Positions 6,238 through 13,303 of a stretch of 46,491 nt of DNA are shown one piece after another. Every line of letters begins with the position of its first letter. The first letter of the stretch is position 1. The notes beneath the pieces were generated by a model that was given only the letters and a program-made list of their open reading frames with translations, did no database searches and had not been told where the DNA came from. The translations under genes were made by a program, and so were the position numbers. Source of the stretch: Sphingobacteriaceae bacterium (GTDB lineage Bacteria; Bacteroidota; Bacteroidia; B-17B0; Aurantibacillaceae); the NCBI GenBank assembly GCA_023251725.1, contig JAHEYG010000015.1, forward strand, positions 1 through 46,491. The letters run 5' to 3'.

Positions 6238-6903
6238 CTACCTCACCCCTCCCAATTTCTTTTTCGCTTCTTCCACTATTTTTTTCTGAGCTTCTATTTC
6301 CGCTTTTTTCTTCACCTGATTTTCTTCGTTGGTTTTTACATCGGCCTCCGCTTTTTTAATTTTATCCTGGTAATCAACTATGTCGCGTTTTAAATTTTTA
6401 TTGGTGCCTTCTAAATCTTTTTGGTTATCGTTTAATTTCGATAAAGCTTTCTCTACCTCCTTAACATGATCTTCCATTGGTTCTTTGGTCATTTTTATAG
6501 CAAACTCTTTCATTAATTTTGCCATATAATCGTATTTTGCTTTGTCAGACGAAGTTAAATACGCTCCTCCCAAATCAACAGCCACGGCCATTTTAAGGGT
6601 TTTATCGCCCTTGTTCTCTTCAAAATGCGCGTAAATATCCACCGTATTATTTCCCCAATCTTTAATTAAAATATTATCGGCAATTACTTCATCACCTTTA
6701 ATATTTACTTTATTGTCCTTAAAATCATTCATCTTATCTTTCCATCCCTTCTGCGCATCGTTTTTACCGGCTTCGTAAATAGTAACAATCATTGCAGGGT
6801 GACTTCCATTCGAAAAATTTTCGCTGCCGTCGCTCACTTTTATTTCTTGTGAAAATGAAAATCCGTAATAAATGATCCCGATAAGTGTTAGAGTTTTTTT
6901 CAT
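6238..6903 (-). CDS. Secreted coiled-coil protein, 221 aa, function unknown
   Basis: MKKTLTLIGIIYYGFSFSQ is a signal peptide ending in the FSQ cleavage site usual in Bacteroidota. Residues 20-130 form a compact region (SHPAMIVTIYEAGKNDAQKG, then VDIYAHFEENKGDKTLKMAV). Residues 145-217 are a continuous heptad coiled coil rich in Lys and Glu (KEVEKALSKLNDNQKDLEGT to AEIEAQKKIVEEAKKKLGG). No catalytic motif seen. Probably periplasmic. It lies 27 bp downstream of the PspC gene and may be co-transcribed with it, suggesting an envelope role. Confidence 0.7.
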   Translation of the reverse strand: MKKTLTLIGIIYYGFSFSQEIKVSDGSENFSNGSHPAMIVTIYEAGKNDAQKGWKDKMNDFKDNKVNIKGDEVIADNILIKDWGNNTVDIYAHFEENKGDKTLKMAVAVDLGGAYLTSSDKAKYDYMAKLMKEFAIKMTKEPMEDHVKEVEKALSKLNDNQKDLEGTNKNLKRDIVDYQDKIKKAEADVKTNEENQVKKKAEIEAQKKIVEEAKKKLGGVR

Positions 6904-6930
6904 AATAAAAAATTAAAGAATAAATAAAAA

Positions 6931-7170
6931 TTAAAAATCCAAATCCCAAACGCTTTTACGTTTTTTTAAAAAGCGCGGTTTAAAATAGTTTTTATGTTCT
7001 AAAATAAAAGCCATTATAAAATAAATAATAACCGGACTGCCAAATGTAAAAAAACTGAGATAAATAAAATACATACGAATCTTGGTGGTTCTTATACCTA
7101 GTTTTTTGCCCCACCATTCGCACACTCCGAATGCCTGCTGCTCAAACCACGATGCAATTTTGTTTACCAT
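6931..7170 (-). CDS. PspC-domain membrane protein, 79 aa
   Basis: A short PspC-type protein: FGVCEWWGKKLGIRTTKIRM matches the family pattern GVCxWLxxxLGIxxxxVR, followed by one or two membrane helices (FIYLSFFTFGSPVIIYFIMAFIL). PspC proteins sense envelope stress in enterobacteria; in Bacteroidota they are often small and stand beside DUF2851 genes, as here. The C-terminus WDLDF is encoded by a GGGATTTGGATTT-like word also found in the intergenic repeat at 8579-8600, so the last residues may have been gained from repeat sequence. Confidence 0.75.
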   Translation of the reverse strand: MVNKIASWFEQQAFGVCEWWGKKLGIRTTKIRMYFIYLSFFTFGSPVIIYFIMAFILEHKNYFKPRFLKKRKSVWDLDF

Positions 7171-7257
7171 AACGAATCGAATTGTTTACTAATATACGAA
7201 TGAATCCGAATATTTATTGTTGTTATAATACTTAATTGTTATAAAAAGAGGATAAAT

Positions 7258-8532
7258 TCAGCTTTTGGTTAATAAATTTGCCGCCACACCACACTTAATG
7301 CATTGTTTCTTATTGCAATAATTATCGTATAAATTAATGAGGGCCTGACTATCGCCGGAGTTTTTAAATTTTAAGCCGGCCTTAACAAATTGCTTTGTTT
7401 TATGATTGTCTTCAAATTTTAATTTATCGAAACTATTTAAAGCCGCTTCACAAAAATCTTCTTTGGCGGTTTGTTGTCCGTAAAAAAATAAAAAAGGCGC
7501 CATGGTGTTAATTACAATATTTTGCACCGAACTTTCTCCCAAAGCTTTCGTGTTTTTTGTGGCCTCGTCGTCAAATTTATAATGGTTTAACCAATAACCA
7601 TTCGGTTCAACGCAAATGGATTTTTTTAAAACTTTAAAATCTTTATAGAGAATTGGATTTGAAAACAATTGTGCAGCGTGATGAATGATTAATGCAAATT
7701 GCGATAATCTTATAGTAGGAAAATTAGCAGGACGTAACCTTAAAAATTTCCACAAATTTTTTTTAATAGGTTTTAATCGGTATTTATTTTTTAAAAATTC
7801 GAATTCGTTTTGCAATTGTTGCGCGTATTTGTGTTTGTAAGATTGTTCGAGGAAACCGGCGGTGCCAAATAACAAGGCTTCCAATTGTAATAAACTGTCT
7901 TTGTGTTTTAATAAAATCTCTAATGGTAAATTTTTAGCCAATAACTCAAACACTTCCGAATTTACTTTAAAACCAAAATTACGTGCGAAGAGTAAATAAA
8001 AAGTCTGAGCATAATCGTGCCCTGATATTTCAAATATTTGTTTTATGTATTCGGTCTTTACTTGTAAACGTTCAATCTGCATTCGCTGTAGCCACGAATT
8101 TAATTTTATTAGGGGAACCGATTTTATTTGGTTAGAGCAGGGGATATTTTGTTTGGAAGAAAGCAGTTTATTATATTTTTGCAAAATAGTTTTATCAATT
8201 ATTTTTTTTAATTCTAAAACTTCTACATTATGATTAGTGTTTTGCAAAATGGATTTATCATGCTCATAAACTACATGCAAAATTAAATTATTATAAGAAT
8301 TATCGTTTTGATGTTTATGTTTTATCCAGTCGGATGATTTTGTGTGAATCTCCACATTCCCAGCAAGGGTTATATTACCAATTTTAATTTTAGCATTAAA
8401 AAAATCAGGACCCGAATCCGAATTTAATTCACCTGGATGAATAATTTTTATTTTGTTTCCATTAACAGAGATTAATTCCTGAGGTTTTATTAATCTATAC
8501 TTCCAGATGAAGTGAAGTAATTCTTCTTGCAT
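7258..8532 (-). CDS. DUF2851 family protein, 424 aa
   Basis: The N-terminal pattern MQEELLHFIWKYRLI, then IIHPGELNSDSGPDFFNAKI and NVEIHTKSSDWIKHKHQND is the signature of DUF2851, a cytosolic family nearly restricted to Bacteroidota. The HPGxxNxxxGPDFxxAxI and EIHxxxSDWxxHxH segments carry conserved acidic and histidine residues that look like a metal or nucleic-acid site, but no activity is established. The C-terminus has a Cys cluster (NYCNKKQCIKCGVAANLL) that may bind zinc. Length is full for the family. Lies between YdcF-like and PspC genes on the same strand. Confidence 0.85.
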   Translation of the reverse strand: MQEELLHFIWKYRLIKPQELISVNGNKIKIIHPGELNSDSGPDFFNAKIKIGNITLAGNVEIHTKSSDWIKHKHQNDNSYNNLILHVVYEHDKSILQNTNHNVEVLELKKIIDKTILQKYNKLLSSKQNIPCSNQIKSVPLIKLNSWLQRMQIERLQVKTEYIKQIFEISGHDYAQTFYLLFARNFGFKVNSEVFELLAKNLPLEILLKHKDSLLQLEALLFGTAGFLEQSYKHKYAQQLQNEFEFLKNKYRLKPIKKNLWKFLRLRPANFPTIRLSQFALIIHHAAQLFSNPILYKDFKVLKKSICVEPNGYWLNHYKFDDEATKNTKALGESSVQNIVINTMAPFLFFYGQQTAKEDFCEAALNSFDKLKFEDNHKTKQFVKAGLKFKNSGDSQALINLYDNYCNKKQCIKCGVAANLLTKS

Positions 8533-8578
8533 TGTTGGTATTAATTATTTCGTGTTCAGTTCCTAATCTTAATTTTTA

Positions 8579-8600
8579 ATCCTAAATCCCAAATCCTAAA
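8579..8600. repeat. Short intergenic repeat (ATCCTAAATCC units)
   Basis: The plus strand alternates TCCTAAAT and CCCAAAT. The stop codon of the YdcF-like gene lies inside it. A related word (AAATCCAAATCCCAAA) forms the end of the PspC gene at 6935-6950. Such quasi-periodic words are seen between genes in many Bacteroidota. Confidence 0.4.
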
Positions 8601-9363
8601 TATACCCCTTCATTTTATAAACGATCCATCCCAACCATTCGTGAATAATAAAATTAAAATTATAAAGCGATTCAAAATTGGGAACAAACAAATGATCGAG
8701 TTCGTATCTTCTTACGCCACTTAAACGATTGGTTAAATACGGTGTAATGTTTTTAAACCCTGCTTTTTTAAAACAAGCTATTGCGCGTGGCATATGGTAA
8801 GCAGAAGTTACCAGCAAAACGGAGCCGTTAAATTTTGAACTATCGAGTATTTTTTTTGAAAAAACAGCGTTCTCATAGGTGTTTCTCGATTCAGATTCAA
8901 TAATTAAATTAGAATCAGCTATGTGGATGTTATTTAAATATTTTTTTATATATATGCCTTCTTTGTGATCCGGAAAAGTTAAACTTCCTGAACCACCGCT
9001 GAATAATATTTTTTTTACTCTTCCCAAATGATAAAGTTCAATGGTTTGAAATAATCGGTCGCCCGAAAATAAAAAATCGAAACGTTTTTGTCTTTCATCC
9101 ACTCTTCCGATCCCACCCAAAACAATGGCCACATCATATTTTGAGCTCATTAAATAATAATCGGGTGTAACAGGCTCGAGCGAACGCGCCATTTCATCAA
9201 TAATAAACGGATTGCTGAAAATGTACAAAATAGCAATAGCGGTAATTTGTAAACGGCGCTTTCTCTTATCAATTTTAGTTTTAAGCGACCATAAAATGAG
9301 AATGAAAAACCAAACTAAGGGCGATAATAAAAAGGTTAATATTTTTGAGAAGAAGAAAAACAT
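8596..9363 (-). CDS. YdcF/ElyC/SanA-type (DUF218) membrane protein, 255 aa
   Basis: Two N-terminal membrane helices (about 1-25 and 38-52) lead to a DUF218 domain on the far side of the inner membrane. Family motifs are visible: DVAIVLGGI near residue 81, FSGDRLFQTIELYHLG, ILFSGGSGS, IIESESRNTYENAVFSKKIL, and VLLVTSAYHMPRAIACFKKA. Relatives ElyC and SanA affect envelope polysaccharide or peptidoglycan precursor use and vancomycin barrier function in E. coli; the enzymatic activity is not firmly established. First gene of the minus-strand run that continues through DUF2851. Confidence 0.88.
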   Translation of the reverse strand: MFFFFSKILTFLLSPLVWFFILILWSLKTKIDKRKRRLQITAIAILYIFSNPFIIDEMARSLEPVTPDYYLMSSKYDVAIVLGGIGRVDERQKRFDFLFSGDRLFQTIELYHLGRVKKILFSGGSGSLTFPDHKEGIYIKKYLNNIHIADSNLIIESESRNTYENAVFSKKILDSSKFNGSVLLVTSAYHMPRAIACFKKAGFKNITPYLTNRLSGVRRYELDHLFVPNFESLYNFNFIIHEWLGWIVYKMKGYI

Positions 9364-9483
9364 TTAAGCCCGAAAGTAGCAATAATTAAATAAGAGTAAA
9401 AGTTTTTGTGAAATGAGGTATTTCGCCTTCAAATTTGGTTTTAACAAAATTTATTAATTTAGGGACACAAATTTGGCACAATA

Positions 9484-9515
9484 TTTGGGAATAGCTTTAC
9501 ATCTAATTATATTTG
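9484..9515 (+). promoter_or_regulatory. Promoter of the 9555 gene
   Basis: TTTG (9484-9487) and TATATTTG (9508-9515) are spaced by 20 bp, an ideal Bacteroidota promoter. The expected leader is about 35 nt. Immediately upstream, TTGGCAC (9474-9479 core) resembles a sigma-54 -24 element, but the -12 position reads GG instead of GC. Confidence 0.6.
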
Positions 9516-9554
9516 AAAAGCAACATTTACCAATAATAATATTAAAAATAAAAA

Positions 9555-11057
9555 ATGAAACAATTGATACTTCCTTTTATTCTATTTTTTAGTGCAAAAT
9601 CTTTTTCACAAGGGTACGAAATCAAAATTAATTTTAAAAATGCACCTGACTCTATAGTTTATCTCGCTAAATACGTTTTAGACAAACAATATGTAGTAGA
9701 TACCTGCAAAAAAGTAAAAAACGGCACTATTATTTTTAAAGGTAAAGCATCGCTCGATAAAGGTGTTTATTTTTTAGTTAGCGAGGGAAAAGCAAAATAT
9801 TTCGATTTTTTTGTGAATGAAGATTCAAAATTTACCATTACCAGCGATGTGATGGACATGGTAAATTCGTTTAAGTGCGTTGGTTCCAAAGAAAATGAAT
9901 TGGCTTTTGGGTATTTAAAATTTATGACCAACATTAATAGGGAATTTGGAAAGGTGGCCGAAAAAACAAAGGGAATGGCCAAAGCGGATTCAGTTAAGTT
10001 GGTAAGCGAAAAAACAAAATCTCTTCACGAAGAAGTGGTGAAATTCAATGCCGATTTTCGAAAAACAAATGAGGGTTCTTTTTTTGCGGCGTTTTTAAAT
10101 TTGCAAACCGAAAAAACCGCAGTGGATGTTCCCAAATCAAAAAACGGCCGACCCGATAGCATTTTTTATTCTAATTATTATCGGGCACATTTTTGGGATG
10201 GTGTTAATTTTGCCGATGAAAAAATTTACAGAACGCCATTCTTCTCCGACCGTTTTAAACGTTATTTCGATCAGTGCGTGTACATGATTCCCGATACAGT
10301 AATCAAGGAACTCGATAAAATATTGATTCAATGTAAAACGGATGTGGAAGTAACAAAAGCATTTTTAGCGCAAATTACTTTTGATTACGAAACAAAAAGC
10401 AGCAAGTTTGTTGGTTTCGATAAAGTATTCGTTCATTTAATCGACCGTTATATAAGGGCTGGTTGGTTAAAAGGGTATTATACCGATGAAACAATTGAAA
10501 AAATAAAAGACCGCGGCGATATTTTAAAGCCTTTGCTTTTAGGAAGTGTAGCTCCCGATTTATTAATGATGGATACTATCAATGGTAAAATTGCCAATAA
10601 AATGGGATTCGATAGCGCCAATACAAGTGCGGCAGTTTCACATTTGTATTACAAAAATTTGGATAAGATAAATACATTATATACCACTCTTCATCAACTA
10701 AAAGCAAAATATACTATTTTAGTTTTTTGGGACGTTGAATGCAGTCATTGTTTAACTGAAATTCCTAAACTATTGCAAACGTGGCACGAATTAAGAAAGA
10801 CTTATGATATAAAAGTGTTTTCGGTTTATTCTCAACACGAATTTGATAAATGGCGTAAATTTATTATTGAGAAAAAGTATGATTTTATTAACGTATTTGA
10901 TGCCGTACATATTAATAATATAAAACAGAAATATGATATTTTTTCGACGCCAAAAATTTATATTTTGGATAAAAATAAAACAATAAGAAGCAAAGGAATT
11001 GCGCAAGAACAGATTCCTGAAATAATTAAAATGATGGAAGCTGATGATAAGAAATAA
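9555..11057 (+). CDS. DUF4369/thioredoxin-fold secreted protein, 500 aa (paralogue A)
   Basis: A signal peptide (MKQLILPFILFFSAKSFSQ) precedes a DUF4369-like beta domain (YEIKINFKNAPDSIVYLAKY to about residue 100), a helical middle (DUF5106-like, about 100-330), and a C-terminal TlpA/AhpC-type thioredoxin domain. The redox motif is Cys396-Ser-His-Cys399 in FWDVECSHCLTEIPKL. The cis-Pro region follows at STPKIYILDKN. Such proteins are periplasmic thiol-disulfide proteins in Bacteroidota. The next gene is a close paralogue. The neighbouring operon encodes Cys-rich surface proteins, possible clients, although this link is inferred. Confidence 0.88.
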   Translation: MKQLILPFILFFSAKSFSQGYEIKINFKNAPDSIVYLAKYVLDKQYVVDTCKKVKNGTIIFKGKASLDKGVYFLVSEGKAKYFDFFVNEDSKFTITSDVMDMVNSFKCVGSKENELAFGYLKFMTNINREFGKVAEKTKGMAKADSVKLVSEKTKSLHEEVVKFNADFRKTNEGSFFAAFLNLQTEKTAVDVPKSKNGRPDSIFYSNYYRAHFWDGVNFADEKIYRTPFFSDRFKRYFDQCVYMIPDTVIKELDKILIQCKTDVEVTKAFLAQITFDYETKSSKFVGFDKVFVHLIDRYIRAGWLKGYYTDETIEKIKDRGDILKPLLLGSVAPDLLMMDTINGKIANKMGFDSANTSAAVSHLYYKNLDKINTLYTTLHQLKAKYTILVFWDVECSHCLTEIPKLLQTWHELRKTYDIKVFSVYSQHEFDKWRKFIIEKKYDFINVFDAVHINNIKQKYDIFSTPKIYILDKNKTIRSKGIAQEQIPEIIKMMEADDKK

Positions 11058-11068
11058 TTACAAATAAT

Positions 11069-11114
11069 TACGAATTACTACGAATATACGAATGAGGATT
11101 ACGAATTTACGAAT
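11069..11114. repeat. Intergenic TACGAAT repeat cluster, five copies
   Basis: TACGAAT occurs at 11069, 11079, 11087, 11100 and 11108 within 46 bp between the two thioredoxin-type paralogues. The 13-mer AATATACGAATGA inside it also occurs at 7191-7203. Unequal spacing and no unique spacers exclude CRISPR. Confidence 0.55.
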
Positions 11115-11163
11115 TAAGTTGCCTATAAGCAATAAGCCATAACTAAAGTATAAAATATTTTAC

Positions 11164-11171
11164 TAAATTTG
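11164..11171 (+). promoter_or_regulatory. -7 box (TAAATTTG) abutting ATG 11175
   Basis: TAAATTTG ends 3 nt before ATG 11175, implying a leaderless transcript if used. No TTTG sits at the -33 position, so this may be a chance word, and the gene may depend on read-through from paralogue A. Confidence 0.35.
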
Positions 11172-11174
11172 AAT

Positions 11175-12680
11175 ATGAAAAAAACGATCCTTTCTCTAAC
11201 AGTATTTATCAGTGCCCATTGCTTTTCTCAGGGCGGTTACGATATTAAAGTAAATATTAAAAATTGTAAAGATACAGTGGTGTATCTGGCTAAATATACC
11301 TGGGATAAACAGTATATCGTTGACACCTGCAAAAAAATAAAAAATGGAAATATTGTTTTAAAAGGTAAACGTGAACTGGATAAGGGTGTTTATTTTTTGG
11401 TGAGTCAGGATAAAGTAAAGTATTTCGATTTTTTCGTGAATGAAAGTGCTAAGTTTTCGATTACTTCCGACATGAACGAATTAGTGAAAAGTTTGAAGTG
11501 CATCGATTCAAAAGAAAACAACGACATATTCACTTACATGCGTTTTCTTACTGAGAAAAATAAAGAATTTGGTGAATTGAGAGGTAAAACAAAAGGACTT
11601 TCAAAAGCAGATTCAGTAAAGTTTATGGCGGATAGAATGAAAACGCTTAACGCCGAAGTTCAAACATTTGAGGCTGATTTCGTAAAAGCGCATTTGAATA
11701 CATTCACAGCAGATTTCCTCAATTTAAAAACCGAAAAGGAAGCCAAAGAAATTCCCAAAGCAAAAAATGGTCGCCCCGATAGTGTTTTTGCTTATTTATA
11801 TTACAAAACACATTTTTTTGAAGGTGTAAATTTTAAGGATGATAGAGTATTGCGTACACCTTTTTTCGCCGATCGTGTAAAACGTTATTTCGATAAAATA
11901 ATTATTCAAATACCGGATACCATCAGTAACGAAATTGATAGGGTAATGGCAAAGTGTACGCCAGGAACAGATATGTATAAATTTTTGTTGGCCTATTTTT
12001 TACCTACTTACGAGCAAAGTAAAATTATGGGCTTCGATAAAGTATTTGTGAATTTAGCCGATAAATATGTAAGAACCGGTTTGGCAAAAGGAGTTTACGA
12101 TGATAAAACAGCGGAAAATATTATTAAGCGCATCGAAATTTTAAAGCCATTGTTGCTCGACAGTCAGGCACCCGATTTATTAATGATTGATACCATAAAT
12201 GCCAAAATTGTAAATAAAATGGGATTTGATACTGCGAAATCAAGCACAGGGGTTACCAAATTGTATTACGATAATGCACAAAAATTAACTCCATTATTTA
12301 CCACTTTATATGGCGTAAAAGCAAAATTTACAGTGCTGGTTTTTTGGGATGTGGATTGCGGACATTGTAAAACCGAAATCCCGAAACTTTTAGAAACGTA
12401 TCATGAACTTAGAAAAAAATACGATGTAAAAATATTTTCGGTGTACACTCAACAAGAATTTGATAAGTGGCGCAAATATGTCATTGAAAACAAATTGGAT
12501 TTTATTAATATTTACGACCCGGTTCATATCAATAATTTAAAAGAGAAATACGATATTTTTTCTACTCCGGTTATTTATTTATTGGATAAAAATAAAATTA
12601 TTAAAGCAAAACGCTTAGCTCAGGAGCAAATTCCGGATATGATAAAAATGTTCGACGCACAGGACAAAGACAAAAAATAA
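11175..12680 (+). CDS. DUF4369/thioredoxin-fold secreted protein, 501 aa (paralogue B)
   Basis: Tandem paralogue of the 9555 gene with the same order: signal peptide (MKKTILSLTVFISAHCFSQ), DUF4369-like domain (YDIKVNIKNCKDTVVYLAKY), helical middle, thioredoxin domain with Cys395-Gly-His-Cys398 in FWDVDCGHCKTEIPKL. The active-site dipeptide differs (GH against SH in paralogue A), which usually shifts redox potential; the consequence is inferred. I start at ATG 11175; an in-frame TTG at 11169 would add only two residues. A strong terminator follows at 12706-12740. Confidence 0.88.
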   Translation: MKKTILSLTVFISAHCFSQGGYDIKVNIKNCKDTVVYLAKYTWDKQYIVDTCKKIKNGNIVLKGKRELDKGVYFLVSQDKVKYFDFFVNESAKFSITSDMNELVKSLKCIDSKENNDIFTYMRFLTEKNKEFGELRGKTKGLSKADSVKFMADRMKTLNAEVQTFEADFVKAHLNTFTADFLNLKTEKEAKEIPKAKNGRPDSVFAYLYYKTHFFEGVNFKDDRVLRTPFFADRVKRYFDKIIIQIPDTISNEIDRVMAKCTPGTDMYKFLLAYFLPTYEQSKIMGFDKVFVNLADKYVRTGLAKGVYDDKTAENIIKRIEILKPLLLDSQAPDLLMIDTINAKIVNKMGFDTAKSSTGVTKLYYDNAQKLTPLFTTLYGVKAKFTVLVFWDVDCGHCKTEIPKLLETYHELRKKYDVKIFSVYTQQEFDKWRKYVIENKLDFINIYDPVHINNLKEKYDIFSTPVIYLLDKNKIIKAKRLAQEQIPDMIKMFDAQDKDKK

Positions 12681-12705
12681 GGCGAAAAATCTGAAAATAC
12701 AATGG

Positions 12706-12740
12706 AAAAGCCTTCTTTCGTTAAGAAAGAAGGCTTTTTC
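12706..12740 (+). terminator. Strong rho-independent terminator
   Basis: AAAAGCCTTCTTTC (12706-12719) pairs perfectly with GAAAGAAGGCTTTT (12725-12738) around a 5-nt loop, a 14-bp stem flanked by T on the 3' side. It separates the thioredoxin pair from the surface-protein operon and works on either strand because of the flanking A and T runs. Confidence 0.85.
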
Positions 12741-12758
12741 TTTAACATTTTTTAAACT

Positions 12759-12775
12759 TTGGCACGTTTATTGCC
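12759..12775 (+). promoter_or_regulatory. Sigma-54-type promoter of the surface-protein operon
   Basis: TTGGCACGTTTATTGCC matches the RpoN consensus TGGCACG-N4-TTGCW with the essential GG (12761-12762) and GC (12773-12774) 10 bp apart. Only the final W is missed. It lies between the terminator and the first gene; transcription would start near 12785, about 30 nt before ATG 12816. An activator of the AAA+ type would be needed and is not encoded in this window. Confidence 0.55.
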
Positions 12776-12815
12776 TTTTAGTTTATAAATTTAGAGATAA
12801 ACTAAATCCATTCCT

Positions 12816-13289
12816 ATGTCATTATTCAAAACCATAAGTTTATTAAGCTTAGCTTTGTTTTCAACGCTGGTAACAATATCCCAAACTAGCGAGCAAGCAA
12901 AAGGGTTTATTAATAAAAGCAATATTGCCGTTTGTAAAGTTCAGAAAGAAATGATTCGTGCTTCTGAAACAACTTCGGCAGCAGATTTTAAACAAGCCAT
13001 TCAATTTCAGGCAGCGGCGGTAAAAAGTTACAAAGCCGGTAACTTACAAGAAGCTGTTGAATATTCTTACAATTCGAGATTGCAATCCATTACACTACTC
13101 GAAAATCTTTCAAAATCAAGCGCCGAATATTTTAAATTGAATGAAGAAGAAAAATTGTTTTTCAATCCCAAAGAAAATGCAAAACTTTTATCGAAAAATA
13201 ATTTGACTGATAACGAAAAAAATAAAATCGATGAATTAGACATTCTCAACGCTCAAAAATTAAAAGAAATTGAATTAAGTATTAACTAA
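12816..13289 (+). CDS. Secreted helical protein, 157 aa, first gene of surface operon
   Basis: A signal peptide (MSLFKTISLLSLALFSTLVTISQ) precedes a mature region that looks all-helical: a repeated Ala-rich segment (DFKQAIQFQAAAVKSYKAGN, LQEAVEYSYNSRLQSITLLE) resembling one to two TPR-like hairpins. The tail is rich in Asn, Lys and Glu. No enzyme motif and no T9SS sorting domain, so it is probably periplasmic. It starts the operon that continues 14 bp later with the first giant stalk protein. A chaperone or assembly role for the giant proteins is possible but unsupported beyond position. Confidence 0.65.
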   Translation: MSLFKTISLLSLALFSTLVTISQTSEQAKGFINKSNIAVCKVQKEMIRASETTSAADFKQAIQFQAAAVKSYKAGNLQEAVEYSYNSRLQSITLLENLSKSSAEYFKLNEEEKLFFNPKENAKLLSKNNLTDNEKNKIDELDILNAQKLKEIELSIN

Positions 13290-13303
13290 AATAATTTCCC
13301 CCG

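Noticed and set aside
11069-11114. TACGAAT repeats as a CRISPR array
   Set aside because: Units are 7 bp with 1-6 bp between them; there are no spacers and no cas genes.
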